From Paralithodes platypus (Eukaryota > Arthropoda > Malacostraca > Decapoda > Lithodidae), in contig CM064572.1 in NCBI GenBank assembly GCA_032716605.1, forward strand, positions 45,744,563 to 45,808,562: 64,000 nucleotides of DNA. Direction: 5' to 3'. Positions 1-10,861 of the stretch are shown here, one piece after another. Positions within the stretch are counted from its first letter, which is position 1. Each line of letters opens with the position of its first letter. Below the pieces are notes generated by a model, which was not told the origin of the DNA, made no database searches, and saw only the letters and a list, made by a program, of their open reading frames with translations. A program made the translations under genes and the position numbers.

Positions 1-779
1 GGCTACGAGCCGTTTTTGCTCTGTCACTGCTACCTTTTTGCCTACAGTACCCCAGCTAGACTTTACTCGATTAGTAGATACAGAATAGTATTGAAGCTTT
101 CCTTATGTATGATATTGTTTATGCACTATTGATTTCATGTGTTGCAAGCTTGGCTACTTTAGTGATTAGTGGCCCACGAGCACAATCCGAGTAGGCTATT
201 GCCGTTGCATTTGCGGATTACTTCCTTTTAATGTTTGCCATTTACTATTGCATATTCTTTTAATTATTCTTATGCCAATTTAAGCCTTTAATAGTATTTA
301 ATTGCCAGTGTTTTTGCTTATTGAATTACTGTTCAAAATCCGATACGGACTTCTTACGAGCATCCGAGAAGCATCTAACTTTTTTCAGAAGATTCCTTGC
401 TCGATGCTTAAGGACTATTAATTAACGTAACTTAATAGTGCCGATCCGAAGTAGAGGGTGGAGGACTTCTTAAGTTCATAGTCAAGGGTGGATTACTTCG
501 GCTTCGGCCAACACTATTCTTTGGTGGTGTTGTTTCTTACTTCATTGTTTGATTGTTGACCAGACTAGCTAATTCCTGTCTCTTTATTAGTCTGTTGTTG
601 AACACTAGTACCGAGTTCTTGTATACCCCGTTATAGCAGATTGAACTCTGGAGGGTATTGGTGTTTTTTGTTCGGGTGGCAGTACTCAGGGGTTGGAATC
701 GTGTGTTTCCGTTGTGGCAGCGAGCCGTATTCGAGTCCTGATTGAGAGCCCTTGTGTACCCGAGTGCCAGTTCGTAACA
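1..779 (+). mobile_element. 3' part of an LTR (left-arm copy), cut by the window edge
   Basis: Complement of the outer part of the complete LTR at 56181-58029. It ends in GTAACA at 779 and is followed by CTAT, the complement of the ATAG target duplication seen around the right-arm copy. By the orientation of the TATA box in the complete copy this is the U5-side end, reading left to right. Whether an internal region lies to the left cannot be seen. No reading frame of interest is present. Confidence 0.75.
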
Positions 780-944
780 CTATCATTAGAAGATTTTATT
801 CAGAGTAGGAAGGATGTATGGAAATGATAGAGTTGATTGGGCTAATCTTTACTCTTTCAACTTGCATATGTCTTTCCTAAGCTATATATAATTGTCTAAA
901 GATAGCCATATACACTACTAAAACGCACCATGATCCTCAAGTGG
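780..944 (-). mobile_element. TTAA MITE family B, remainder after LTR insertion (left arm)
   Basis: Read on the minus strand it starts after TTAA (945-948) with CCACTTGAGGATCATGG and carries the family-B core (CTA, ATTAGACGATTTTATTCAGC-like block, then an AAGGAC-like block) before being cut by the LTR at 779/780. Counterpart of 56016-56180. Non-coding. Confidence 0.6.
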
Positions 945-948
945 TTAA

Positions 949-1457
949 GGAACACATAATATGTATTTATACTGTAGGTTAAATCTTGCTAAGCTAGAAT
1001 GTAGCCATATTACATCTTAAATTATGCGTATACAATATAGAACACACATTAAAGAACTGTATCACATCTTTAATGCATACTTTTTTGTATAATAATCTTT
1101 CTCTTGCGTATACCCGGTACTATCTTTTTATATAATTAAGTAACACCACTTTCTTAACATTAATCATCAATTTCAAACCCCAATGCACTTGAATAAACTA
1201 ATGAAAGTATATGGTCCTCTCGGGATTCCAACTCGGGACACCACACCCAGAACATAAGCATGCAAACCATTACACCACCAACACAGTTATATATGTGCTT
1301 TATATTTATAACAATTATTTACGATTACAAAATATTTGTCAAATAAATACTAATATAATGGGTTCAGTGTTGTTAAAGTCAAGGTGTTCAATAATGCATA
1401 TAGCAACTCTTATTTCAGGGTTTGAGTGTATGGTAGTTTTACGAATTAAGGAGGAGT
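949..1457. other. AT-rich unique stretch with a degenerate tRNA-like segment
   Basis: No reading frame or recognised element. On the minus strand at about 1206-1290 there is a tRNA-like pair of blocks: an A-box-like TGGTGTAATGG and a B-box-like GTTGGAATCCC. The flanks do not form an acceptor stem, so this looks like a tRNA-derived SINE head or pseudo-tRNA. The same segment is at about 55675-55750 (+). Confidence 0.35.
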
Positions 1458-1461
1458 TTAA

Positions 1462-1826
1462 GGAGAGATGGGCTTATTTATTGGCTCATTTATGTATTTG
1501 TATTACTATTTTATTAGCTTCCTCCCTAGACCTCCATCAAGCTTATAAAAACACCCTCCCAAGACTCCTTCAAGAATAATTTGTACATTTTTCGATAGAA
1601 CAATGGCCTGGCCGAAGGCCGGTTCCTTTTTAAATTACAGGCTTGCTAACGCTCACCAGGAAAAAAATCAAACTTCTAAATGACACGAAAAGTCATACTA
1701 TTGACAAAGAAATGGGGCGAAATGTCTTAAAATCGCCAAACTAATGAGTCGAATGTCTTAAAATCTGAAAACTAATGGGGCTAAGCATGAGGTAGAAGGG
1801 TGTCCAGAAAAATGACCCGTTTCCCC
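1462..1826 (-). mobile_element. TTAA MITE family A, full-length copy
   Basis: Bounded by TTAA at 1458-1461 and 1827-1830. Ends read GGAGAGATGGGC on the left and, on the opposite strand, GGGGAAACGGGTC. It carries the hallmark blocks of the family: GGAGGTCTAGGGAGG, a CCGAAGG/CCTTCGG-type hairpin beside TTTTTC(T/A)ACCGAAAAA-like sequence, the GCGAGCGATAGCGAGC-like block, and two AAGACCTTTCG-like blocks. No coding capacity. Confidence 0.8.
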
Positions 1827-1830
1827 TTAA

Positions 1831-1965
1831 CGAGACAGTCAATTTATGGCAGTTGGAAGGACTATAATTCATTGGGTAAGGAGGGAGGTGGAACAGAAGA
1901 CTTTGGTTATTGTGTGAAAGAGTTATGATTATGGTTCTGGTTGGTAGTCAGAAGTAGCAGGCAGC
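1831..1965. repeat. Isolated unit of the ~290-bp tandem repeat
   Basis: Matches the start of the units at 6020-7090 (CAGTTGGAAGG, TAATTCATTGGGTAAGGAGG, GACTTTGGTTATTGTGTG, TAGTCAGAAGTAGCAGG). It shows that the piggyBac element and the partial family-A copy before it landed inside this repeat array. Confidence 0.6.
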
Positions 1966-2242
1966 CCCATCAGTTTGGCGATGTTAAGAACTTTTGTTCC
2001 AATTCTGTCAATGTTAAGACCTTTCGTGTTATTTAGGTGTCGACCTTTTTCCTGGCGAGCGATAGTGAGCCTGTAATTTAAGAGGAACCGTCTGGTACAT
2101 TTTTCTACCGAAAAATTTACAAATTATGCTAGAAGGGGGATGTAATGGATGTTATTTTAAGTTTGATGGAGATCTAGGGAGAAAACTGAAAAATAAATGA
2201 ATATATAAATTAATAGACTCCAAATAAATAAGCACTGTCCCC
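1966..2242 (+). mobile_element. TTAA MITE family A, 5'-truncated copy abutting piggyBac
   Basis: Starts inside the family at CAGTTTGGCGATGTTAAG and runs to the 3' end GCACTGTCCCC. The TTAA at 2243-2246 is both its terminal TTAA and the left target site of the piggyBac element. The GCGAGCGATAGTGAGC block and GGAGATCTAGGGAGA block are intact. Confidence 0.65.
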
Positions 2243-2455
2243 TTAACCCTGCCTACCCGGGCTGCCTTAGGTAAGGACAGCTCTGCAGAAGGGCCGCTAC
2301 CCGGGCGTCCTTACCTAAGGTATGTGCTTTAAAGCGCGCTTTTAAATTTAGCGCGGGCAAATTTTAATTGGCGAGGGCGATCGTAGCGCCACCAAGCCTC
2401 AACTACCACTCTTATCAGTTCCTACGTTGCCACCATTGCGAGCTACAGCAAAAAA

Positions 2456-3049
2456 ATGAATTCCGACGCGTCCGATACTGTGCAATCTCCCGCGCGTCCC
2501 AGTGCTAACCCGCTTGCAACATCTACGCCTCTGCCAACCGAGAAGAAAAAGAAACTAAGGAAAGTGAAACGTTTGCTAAGTGAGAGTGCAATACACCGTG
2601 AACTTTTCAACCCGGATTTGAGCAGTGGTGAAAGCTCTGTGGACAAAAACCTCTATATTCAGAGTACAAGTGGAAGCGAAGTTGACGATTTTGTGGGATT
2701 TGGTGATGATGACAATGTTGATTTATTTGAGGGGGGTGATAGTAGTGATGATCCTGATGTGGAAGTGGTGGAGGAAGGTGCTATTGAAGTACCAAGTGTG
2801 CTAGAGCCAACCCCTTCGCCTAGTTTCGTAGGTCAGGGTAGGCCTAGGCCTAGCCCTAGCCCTACGCCAGGACCTTCCCCTTTGCCTGCCCGTACGCCCT
2901 TGAAAGTGGGTAAATACTTCTATAAACAGTCTTTAGTGAAAAGTGCAGCCAAGAAAGCACGCAGGGAAGCAGAACAAGTGAGGGAAGGCGTAGATAGTGA
3001 TAGTGACGCCGACCCAGGCCTAGCAACCACCCGCATTCCTTTGTCCTGA
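2456..3049 (+). pseudogene. piggyBac transposase, N-terminal acidic/basic segment (197 aa)
   Basis: Opens with a genuine ATG in an A-rich context, 210 bp inside the left end of the transposon, so it is probably the natural transposase start. The product is low complexity: a basic stretch (EKKKKLRKVKR) near residue 30, then a strongly acidic serine/aspartate region (DDDNVD, SSDDPDVEVVEE) and a proline-rich region. Disordered acidic N-termini are usual in piggyBac transposases. It ends at a TGA (3047-3049). The same frame reopens immediately and continues to 3982, so the TGA interrupts one long frame. The identical stop is in the right-arm copy, so it predates the arm divergence, unless an intron spans it. 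Confidence 0.6.
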
Positions 3050-3982
3050 CGCCTTGACCCGGGACGCCGGGAGGGCCACCCACAGCCCTCGGCTTCATCT
3101 GTCCCTCAGGATGACCAAAGGGCCTCTACAAGTGCGTCATTGGCCTCCCACAGTGTGCCACCACAGGCCCCGCATCGTAGGTCATTATTTCCGGCGGAAA
3201 AGTCCATGGCTAGCCGCAAAAGGAGCCCAACTCCCGAGGCCGAGGCTCCCATTGCTCAACCTCCCGCAGCCCCACGCCGCCGACGCCCGGTCTATTCTTC
3301 ACCAGAGTTGTCTCCTGAAGAGGATGCTGACGACCCCAACATTGCCCCAGATGACCTGACGTCGCCTGAGGAAGAGGAAGAGGAAGAGGAAGTCCCGACA
3401 AGAAGAGTAAAAGGGCGAGGTCGTGGACGTGGTCAGCCTGCCGACGCCGCTGCCCCTGGGCCTGGGCCTGGGCGTGGGCCTGGGCGTGGGCGTGGGCGTG
3501 CAGGGCGTCCGCCTGGGTGTCCGTGTGGCCAAGGGCGTGTGCCAGGGCGTCCAGGGCGTGTGCCTGCTGCAGCTGCACGTCCTCGTCCTCGAGCAGCTGA
3601 CATGTTTGTGTGGACAGAGGGGGCGGATTTTGAGCCAGATTGTCCTGCCTTTGACGAGGTACAACAGGGTTCCGGGGTGTCACCAGCATATCCCTGTGGC
3701 CCAAATGCGACCCCCAGTGAACTTTTCTGTGGCTTCTACGACAATGAAGTCATGGAATACCTTGTCAAAGAGACAAATAACCACCAGGCTATCTGTTCAA
3801 ACTTTCTTGGGAGGAAATGCCAAGATGGTGGCATGGAGAGCTCTCACTGTGGCAGAATTATATGTGTTCTTGGCACTCACAATGCTGATGACACACATAA
3901 AGAAGCACGTTCTGGCCGACTACTGGATAACTGGCGACCTCGCAACGACTCCAGCATTTGGCAAATACATGTCAAGGGATAG
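3050..3982 (+). pseudogene. piggyBac transposase, middle segment in the N-terminal frame
   Basis: Continuation of the 2456 frame after the TGA. It encodes a proline/arginine-rich linker, an acidic run (EEEEEEEE) and a Gly-Arg-Pro-rich repeat, then the start of the conserved transposase domain (SELFCGFYDNEVMEYLVKE, a hallmark near the N-terminus of piggyBac DDE domains) at about 3710-3775. Conservation then jumps to the next frame at about 3795-3830, near GGGAGGAAATGCC; what follows here (QDGGMESS) is non-homologous read-through. The break is a +1 shift shared by both arms, so it is old, or is bypassed by recoding or splicing. There is no good ATG in this segment. Confidence 0.6.
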
Positions 3983-5144
3983 GTACTTTGACATCCTCTC
4001 ATATTTCCACCTGACAAATAACATGCATGTCCACGAGCCCGACACACTCTGGAAGATCAGGCAACTGTATGACATGATACGTCATCGGTTTTCCACCTAC
4101 CTGATACCTTTTCAGAAGCTGTGCATCGACGAGTCTCTGGTCCTGTTCCGTGGTAGGCTGCACTTCCGACAGTATATCCCGTCCAAGAGACACCGCTTCG
4201 GCATCAAGCTCTTCGTCCTCTGCGACTGCAAGACGGGATATGTGCTCGACTTTATAGTCTACAGCGGCAAGGGTGGTGAAGTCCAGATTGACCCCCTCAT
4301 TGGTTTTGGCGGCGCTGTGGTAAAGAGGATGATGGAGAGGTACTTCCATGACAACCACATCCTCTATACCGACAATTATTACACGTCGCCTATCCTCGCC
4401 AAGTACCTCCATGACCGCAAGACCGGAACTGTCGGCACAGTGAAGGGGAAGAGGAAGGGCATGCCAGTCTACCCAACCAAGACTAAGAAGACGGACATCT
4501 TCCATAAGAAGAGTGGTCCCATCCTCTCCATCCACTGGCATGACCAGCGCAAGGTCAACCTCCTCACCACATGCCACAAAGCAGAGATGGTCGCCACAGG
4601 GAAGGTGGACCGAAGGACGAAGAACCCTACCACAAAACCAGCTGCTGTCCTGGACTATAATATCAACATGCGCCTCGTCGACAAGTTTGACATGCAGATG
4701 GGCTTCATAGACTGCCTGCGAACATCTTGCAGGTGGTACAAGAAGTTTGTCCTGCATACAGTAGATATGTCTGTCCTCAACGCGTACAACATCTACCGTT
4801 TGAGGACTCCAGTCATGAAGTACAAGAGCCTGCGGACCTTCCAAAAGCAGCTGATACTTGAGCTCCTGGGTAAACATGCGGGTACACCAGGGAGGCCAGT
4901 ACAAGGACCAGGCATGCTGGACAGAACAGGGTGTGCCAACTTCTTCAGAAAGCACCAGCTCGTCGCCCTTCCTTTCCAGGGTCCTAACAGCAGAATAAGA
5001 ATGCAGAAGAGGTGCTATGTGTGCAGCCGCACAACTCGACGACCCCGCAAACCCACAAAAAGCACTTGGCAATGCCTCGAGTGTCAGGTGGGACTGTGTG
5101 CTGGCACCTGCTTCAATGATTTCCACACTATGACACACTATTGA
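3423..5144 (+). CDS. piggyBac transposase, catalytic DDE domain and C-terminal zinc-binding domain
   Basis: An open frame of 573 codons. Only about residue 130 onward is real transposase; the earlier part is an out-of-frame reading of the GC-rich linker. Catalytic aspartates of the RNase H-like fold are visible: D236 in IDES, D317 in YTDNYY, and D420/D423 in LVDKFD. The flanking blocks FRGRLHFRQYIPSKRHRFGIK and LRTSCRWYKK are typical of the family. The C-terminus is a cysteine-rich zinc domain, C531-x2-C534-x16-C551-x2-C554-x4-C559-x3-C563-x4-H568-x3-H572, ending four residues later. The expected activity is TTAA-specific cut-and-paste transposition in the nucleus. The right-arm copy differs at a few residues (for example F422S, E553K). 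Domain assignment is firm; function is doubtful given the upstream frame breaks. Confidence 0.85.
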   Translation: MDVVSLPTPLPLGLGLGVGLGVGVGVQGVRLGVRVAKGVCQGVQGVCLLQLHVLVLEQLTCLCGQRGRILSQIVLPLTRYNRVPGCHQHIPVAQMRPPVNFSVASTTMKSWNTLSKRQITTRLSVQTFLGGNAKMVAWRALTVAELYVFLALTMLMTHIKKHVLADYWITGDLATTPAFGKYMSRDRYFDILSYFHLTNNMHVHEPDTLWKIRQLYDMIRHRFSTYLIPFQKLCIDESLVLFRGRLHFRQYIPSKRHRFGIKLFVLCDCKTGYVLDFIVYSGKGGEVQIDPLIGFGGAVVKRMMERYFHDNHILYTDNYYTSPILAKYLHDRKTGTVGTVKGKRKGMPVYPTKTKKTDIFHKKSGPILSIHWHDQRKVNLLTTCHKAEMVATGKVDRRTKNPTTKPAAVLDYNINMRLVDKFDMQMGFIDCLRTSCRWYKKFVLHTVDMSVLNAYNIYRLRTPVMKYKSLRTFQKQLILELLGKHAGTPGRPVQGPGMLDRTGCANFFRKHQLVALPFQGPNSRIRMQKRCYVCSRTTRRPRKPTKSTWQCLECQVGLCAGTCFNDFHTMTHY

Positions 5145-5189
5145 AGTGTAAGTGACAGTGATAGTGACACTCAATAATAATAATAATAA

Positions 5190-5600
5190 TACCTTCAGAA
5201 CAATATGAACAAGTAAAGTGACACTAAAAGTATAAGTGAAAGACACACATAAGTAATAATAAGTGCCTTCAGAACAATATGAACAAGTGAAAGTGACACT
5301 AAAATATATATTCCTAACAATAAATAAGTGAAAATGACACTATCAATTACCATAGATCAGTATAAATAATCATAACTACTATAATAATGACTATAAAACT
5401 AAGTCTAAGTGAAAGAGACACACATAAGTAATAATAAGTGCCTTCAGAACAATATGAACAAGTGAAAGTGACACTAAAATATATATTCCTAACAATAAAT
5501 AAGTGAAAATAACACTATCAATTACCATAGTCCAGTATAAATAATCATAACTACTATAATAATAACAATAAAACTAAGTATACTGTAAGTGACAGAGACA
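5190..5600. repeat. ~175-bp tandem repeat in the 3' region of piggyBac
   Basis: The block CCTTCAGAACAATATGAACA recurs at about 5192, 5265 and 5440. The last two begin full ~175-bp units containing AAGTGAAAGTGACACT and AACAATAAATAAGTG; the first is a 72-bp truncated unit. It lies between the transposase stop and the right end. The right arm has three full units, so the copy number varies. Confidence 0.75.
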
Positions 5601-5604
5601 CAAA

Positions 5605-5790
5605 TTACTTCAGAAAAATAACTTTATTGAGTGGAAATAACATAATAACAATAATATATGGCATAATAAACAATAAAACACTAAAAAATCGCTTCCCGCC
5701 ATAATTCAAGGTAGAGCGACGAGTCAAAACGTTCGTCGTAGCCTGGGCCGCGGTTGAGTGTTCGGACGCGGCGAGGTAAATAGGCGGCAA
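5605..5790 (-). other. Small antisense frame (61 codons) with a polyadenylation-type signal
   Basis: On the minus strand an ATG opens a 61-codon frame that ends beside CAATAAAG, a canonical poly(A)-signal context. The frame is also open in the right arm (51043-51228) with one M/L difference. The product is basic then hydrophobic and resembles no family I know. It may be only the 3' end of an antisense transcript, or chance. Confidence 0.25.
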
Positions 5791-6019
5791 AAGTTACCTC
5801 CACTTCCATCACCATCACTCCGCAACCAGTTGAGCTAGAAAGCTCTACTCAACACCATTCTACGCGGCAAGGTAAGGCGCCCATTTTGACATATGTTTGA
5901 TTAATGTAGGTAGTATATTAAGCAAGATTAGCCTTAGTTAACGTATGTTGTGTTTTCAGCCAAATCGCCCGGATACAGCCTCCGTCCTTAAGTAAGGCAG
6001 CCCGGGGAGGAAGGGTTAA

Positions 6020-7090
6020 AGAGATGGTTAATTTATATCAGTTGGAAAGACAATAATTCATTGGGTAAGGAGGGAGGTGGAGCGGAAGACTTTGGTTATT
6101 GTGTGAGAGAGGGTTATGATTATGGCTTGGGTTGTAGTCAGAAGTAACAGACAGCCTGTATGTTTATTTAGGCTATCATTACACGATTTTATTCAGATTA
6201 GGAAGGACATATATAATCAAAAGTGTTTCAACTACTAAAAATAATCTGTTGACTTGCACTGGTTAAATCTATGCTGCATAAAATCGCCTAATGATAGTCA
6301 AATCGAGCTAAGGGGGTGGTTAACTTATATCAGTTGGAAGGGCCATAAATCATTGGGTAGGGAGGGAGGGTGAATGGAAGACTTTGGTTATTGTGTGTGT
6401 GAGAGTTATGATTATGGCTTTGGTTGCAGTCAGAAGTAGCAAGTCGCTCTTCTGTTTATTTAGGCTATCATTACACGATTGTATTCAGCTTATTGAGGGA
6501 ACACAGTAATCAAAAGTGGTTCAACTATCAATATGAATCTGCTGACATCCAAAGGGTCTTTTTATCCTGCATAAAATCGCTTAATGATAGCCAGAAAGGG
6601 TCAAAGAGGTGGTAAATGTATGTCAGTTGGAAGGGCCGTAATTCATAGAGTAAGGAGGGAGGTGGAGCGGAATACTTTGGTTATTCTGTGAGAGAGTTAT
6701 GAACATGGCTTTGGTTGTAGTCAGAAATAGCAGGTAGCTTTTATGTATATTTTGTCATAACACGATTGTATTTAATTTTAGGTGGATATACACGAGCACC
6801 TTATTATTCACAACTTCATTTTGGCAATATTTCAATACAAAATTAACTGGTATTGGCAACTATACTGACTATTATTAGATATGACAGGATTTTGACAAAT
6901 ATATTACAGGACCTACCGGATGAGAGTTGTGTATACAGGTTGCGAGAAGAACGCTCTTTTAAATCCGCCTTTATGCAGGAAATCTTGGAATATCAATTAG
7001 GTTCAACCATCACAATTAATCTGTTGACTTCCACAGAACCTTCTAAAACTGCACATAATCGCCTAATGATAGTCAGAAAGGGTTAAAGGG
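6020..7090. repeat. Degenerate ~290-bp tandem array (three units)
   Basis: Units begin near 6020, 6309 and 6604, with a trailing start near 7077. Shared blocks are GGTTAA(T/C)TTATATCAGTTGG, TTCATTGGGTAAGGAGGGAGG, GACTTTGGTTATTGTGTG and TAGTCAGAAGTAGCAGG, then a family-B-like pair: GGCTATCATTACACGATT, and TAAAATCGCCTAATGATAG about 120 bp later. The third unit is longer (~480 bp). No coding capacity. Confidence 0.7.
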
Positions 7091-7151
7091 TGGTTAATTT
7101 ATGGCATGAGTATGTATGTGTGTGTAGGATTTTAGGTGAATATGAATGACA

Positions 7152-7185
<34 letters not shown>

Positions 7186-7377
7186 TATTAAACAATCCTT
7201 TTAACGGTATTATGAGGGTGTAACGCCAGACATGAGGTAAATATGAATGACTGTGTGTGAGTGTGTGTTTGAGAGAGAGAGAGAGAATGTGTTCCTCTAA
7301 AGATATTGAGGGTACTGTTGGAGTTCAATGACCGGTAGTTTGTGAAGATATACACTATACTCTGTTCGTTCTCTCTT

Positions 7378-7419
<42 letters not shown>

Positions 7420-7693
7420 AGTGAGTGTGTGTGTGTGTGTGTTATCTAGTGTAATAGTAGGTTGGTGAATATGGGGTATACAGTACAGTCATGATCAAAC
7501 GTCGTGCAAAGCTTCCTCAACTTAGTATAAATTAAAGTAAATATTTCTCTTCCACTCAGTCAACATTTGTCATCACACTTATAACAGCATGTTTGGATAG
7601 AAAGTAAGTTTTTTATTCGGTTCAAAATTTACCCCTTCAATACCATGACGCAATTTAAATTATATTCTCGTTACCTTTAGACGATTTATTTAG
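7091..7693. repeat. (GT)n/(GA)n-rich stretch before the hAT-like element
   Basis: Short TG tracts at about 7157-7182, 7383-7418 and 7426-7441 are interspersed with unique AT-rich sequence. No frame or element is recognised. The last 8 bases (7686-7693, TTATTTAG) are the left target duplication of the following element. Confidence 0.6.
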
Positions 7694-7976
7694 CAGGGTC
7701 CAGAGAATATAGGGTCAACCCACCGCTCAAAGAAAACGCGGTGCCTTTCGCGCATGACGTCATTCTCCCCACAGTGGGGACAGAGGCTAGGGGTCAGTGG
7801 GAGGTCGGTCAGTTCATTCACTTTGAGAACTCAATCACGAACATACAGGTGAAACAAAGCGGATGTTTTATAATTCTAGTTGTGTGGTATGATAATGATT
7901 TGGAATTATGAATGCTAAGATACCTATCTTGAAATATATAGCATAAAAGCAATGATGTTAGTTACTATACAGTTAA

Positions 7977-8188
7977 CCCATAAAGTACCGGTGATGTCCT
8001 TTTCTTTATAGTGTAGCCACTATTAGACCATTGTATTCAGATTAGGAAGGACCTCTAGCAATAATATGGCTTCCAACTATCTCAACCAACCTTTTTAACT
8101 ACCATAGATTCTACCGAAGCTGCATAATATCGTATTAATATATCCTAGCTAGAATACAATATAACACACGTAGCTGGTACTCAAAGGC
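7977..8188 (+). mobile_element. TTAA MITE family B, complete copy (212 bp)
   Basis: Flanked by TTAA at 7973-7976 and 8189-8192. Ends are CCCATAAAGTACCGGTGATG and, inward from the right, GCCTTTGAGTACCAGCTACG. The interior carries the subterminal pair ACTATTAGACCATTGTATTCAG and GCTGCATAATATCGTATTAATA. Non-coding. Complete counterpart at 48627-48838. Confidence 0.8.
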
Positions 8189-8220
8189 TTAACTAACAAC
8201 ATCAGAAATTGAGACAATTA

Positions 8221-8703
<483 letters not shown>

Positions 8704-9845
8704 GATTGAATTGAATTGAATTGAATTGAGTTTATTTTGATCAGACTTTTACAAACATTATGGAGAACAGCCCCTTACATGCTACACATGTACAATGTGC
8801 CTTTGCTAACTAAATTAGCGTACACGTAAATACACTGGTACATCTTAAGCAAACTATATTAAATGTCCTAAGACTTGATCTATCTATACATAGTAAACGT
8901 TCTTTTGAGAAGAGCTGACAGATTCCTCATACATTTTAAGTTAGTATTATTCATTAACAGTATATATTTATACTGTGTTGGGTTATGCTTGTAGTACCTG
9001 TAATGAGAAATATATCTATTCCTTAACTGTACAATATCCTCATTTTGACAAATAAACAACAAATTATATTCGTCCTCCACCACATTCTCATTACATTTAG
9101 TACATACACTGTCTTCTCTATCAATATTTCTGTGTCTAGCAGTATTAACTGGTAATTTATTATTACTTGCTCTCAGTTTACTTATAGCTAGTCTCTCTCC
9201 CTTATCCAATTTCGCAAGTTAATCCTCCATACTGAAGACAAATGTATAAGTTCTATAGCTACTACAAATGGCCCTACTTGACAAATTACTATTCCATTTT
9301 GTTATCCGTTGATCTTTAAGCTGTTGTTCTATTGCCAATCTGAACCAGACTGGGGTTATTACATTGTGTGACAACCAGACTCCAGACATCCCACAGTCAT
9401 TACAAATACTTTTAACACAATTCAACCAAGGTGAAGTATAAACACCAACCTGATCCAAATGTAACAAACACTTGTACATTATATAACTTAACTTACCGTA
9501 CTTGTTTTACCAGTAATTAATCTCGCCCAGTAACCGATCATTGAACACTTAATATTTATGTCTATAGGATATTCACCAAGTTCACCATACAACATGTCAT
9601 TACTAGTATACTTATGCACATGTAATGTATGCTTTAAAAACCTCAAATGAAGCTGTTCTACTTTTCTAATAACATAATGTCCCCATACCTCAGCAGCATA
9701 CAGTACAACATAACTGGTCTAACCATTCCTTTAAACAATTCCAGCTGTATATCAACTGGTAAATTAAATTTTCTGAATTTACTAATCAATGAATACATGT
9801 AACATAGCCCTTGTAGCTTGCTGTTTTAATTCTAATTCTAATGTG
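8704..9845 (-). mobile_element. Non-LTR retrotransposon 3' end with (AATTC)n tail
   Basis: On the minus strand the conceptual protein contains the C-terminal region of a LINE polymerase: a DIQLELF...MVRPVMLYC-type block, LHLRFLKH, GELGEYPIDI, then a cysteine motif CTKCNENVVEDEYNLLFICQ typical of LINE C-termini. It is split into short frames (9219-9479, 8880-9209) by stops. The 3' end is AATAAACTC followed by AATTC repeats (4 here, about 10 in the right arm), the short-unit tail used by several LINE clades. The clade is not assigned. Confidence 0.75.
8880..9209 (-). pseudogene. LINE C-terminal fragment with Cys motif (109 aa)
   Basis: The terminal piece of the LINE ORF. CTKC and a downstream Cys, spaced as in zinc-knuckle-like LINE termini, sit at about residues 36-54, followed by a tyrosine-rich tail ending LLKRTFTMYR. 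The same frame is open in the right arm (47739-48068) with one A/G difference. It is non-functional alone because the polymerase core is missing. Confidence 0.65.
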
Positions 9846-9884
9846 GGTGTGATAATTTGGCAGCTGGTCATATGGCAGTAGAAA

Positions 9885-10640
<756 letters not shown>

Positions 10641-10861
10641 GTTTGTAAAATGCAGTCCTTTTGTCATGATAAAGGTGAGCAAGATACCCACACACAAACA
10701 ATCATTCCCACTATCCCATACACACATTCACTCACAGATTTTCACTCAGATCAACACACACACACATCACCGCTTGTCCACACACACAAACACAAGTCTG
10801 TGTGCGTGTTTGTGTGTGTGTCCGTTCCTTAACTAATGACATTATAATATGCCCTTCCTTA

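Larger units (their letters stand above)
2247..6015 (+). mobile_element. piggyBac-family DNA transposon, left-arm copy
   Basis: Flanked by TTAA at 2243-2246 and 6016-6019, the target-site signature of piggyBac. The terminal inverted repeats are CCCTGCCTACCCGGGCTGCC at the left and, read inward from the right end, CCCTTCCTCCCCGGGCTGCC. The left end also has a subterminal inverted repeat, CCTTAGGTAAGGAC then GTCCTTACCTAAGG about 45 bp on, recalling the asymmetric internal repeats of known piggyBac ends. Inside is a transposase split over two frames (2456-5144), then a tandem array of ~175-bp units. Length is 3769 bp. The mirror copy is 50817-54725. Confidence 0.92.

Noticed and set aside
1211..1579. 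122-codon frame next to family A
   Set aside because: Runs through non-coding DNA into the MITE; the right-arm counterpart is shorter and altered.
3795..3830. Programmed ribosomal frameshift site in the transposase
   Set aside because: No canonical slippery heptamer at the break. A simple old indel is more economical, so it is kept only as a question in the findings.
3999..5246. 415-codon antisense frame over the transposase (and 51759-52979 in the other arm)
   Set aside because: A shadow of the transposase codon bias. It has no domain and merely mirrors the sense frame in both arms.
6424..6615. 63-codon frame in the 290-bp array (and 50219-50410)
   Set aside because: Each array unit would encode something different. 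No conserved frame between units.
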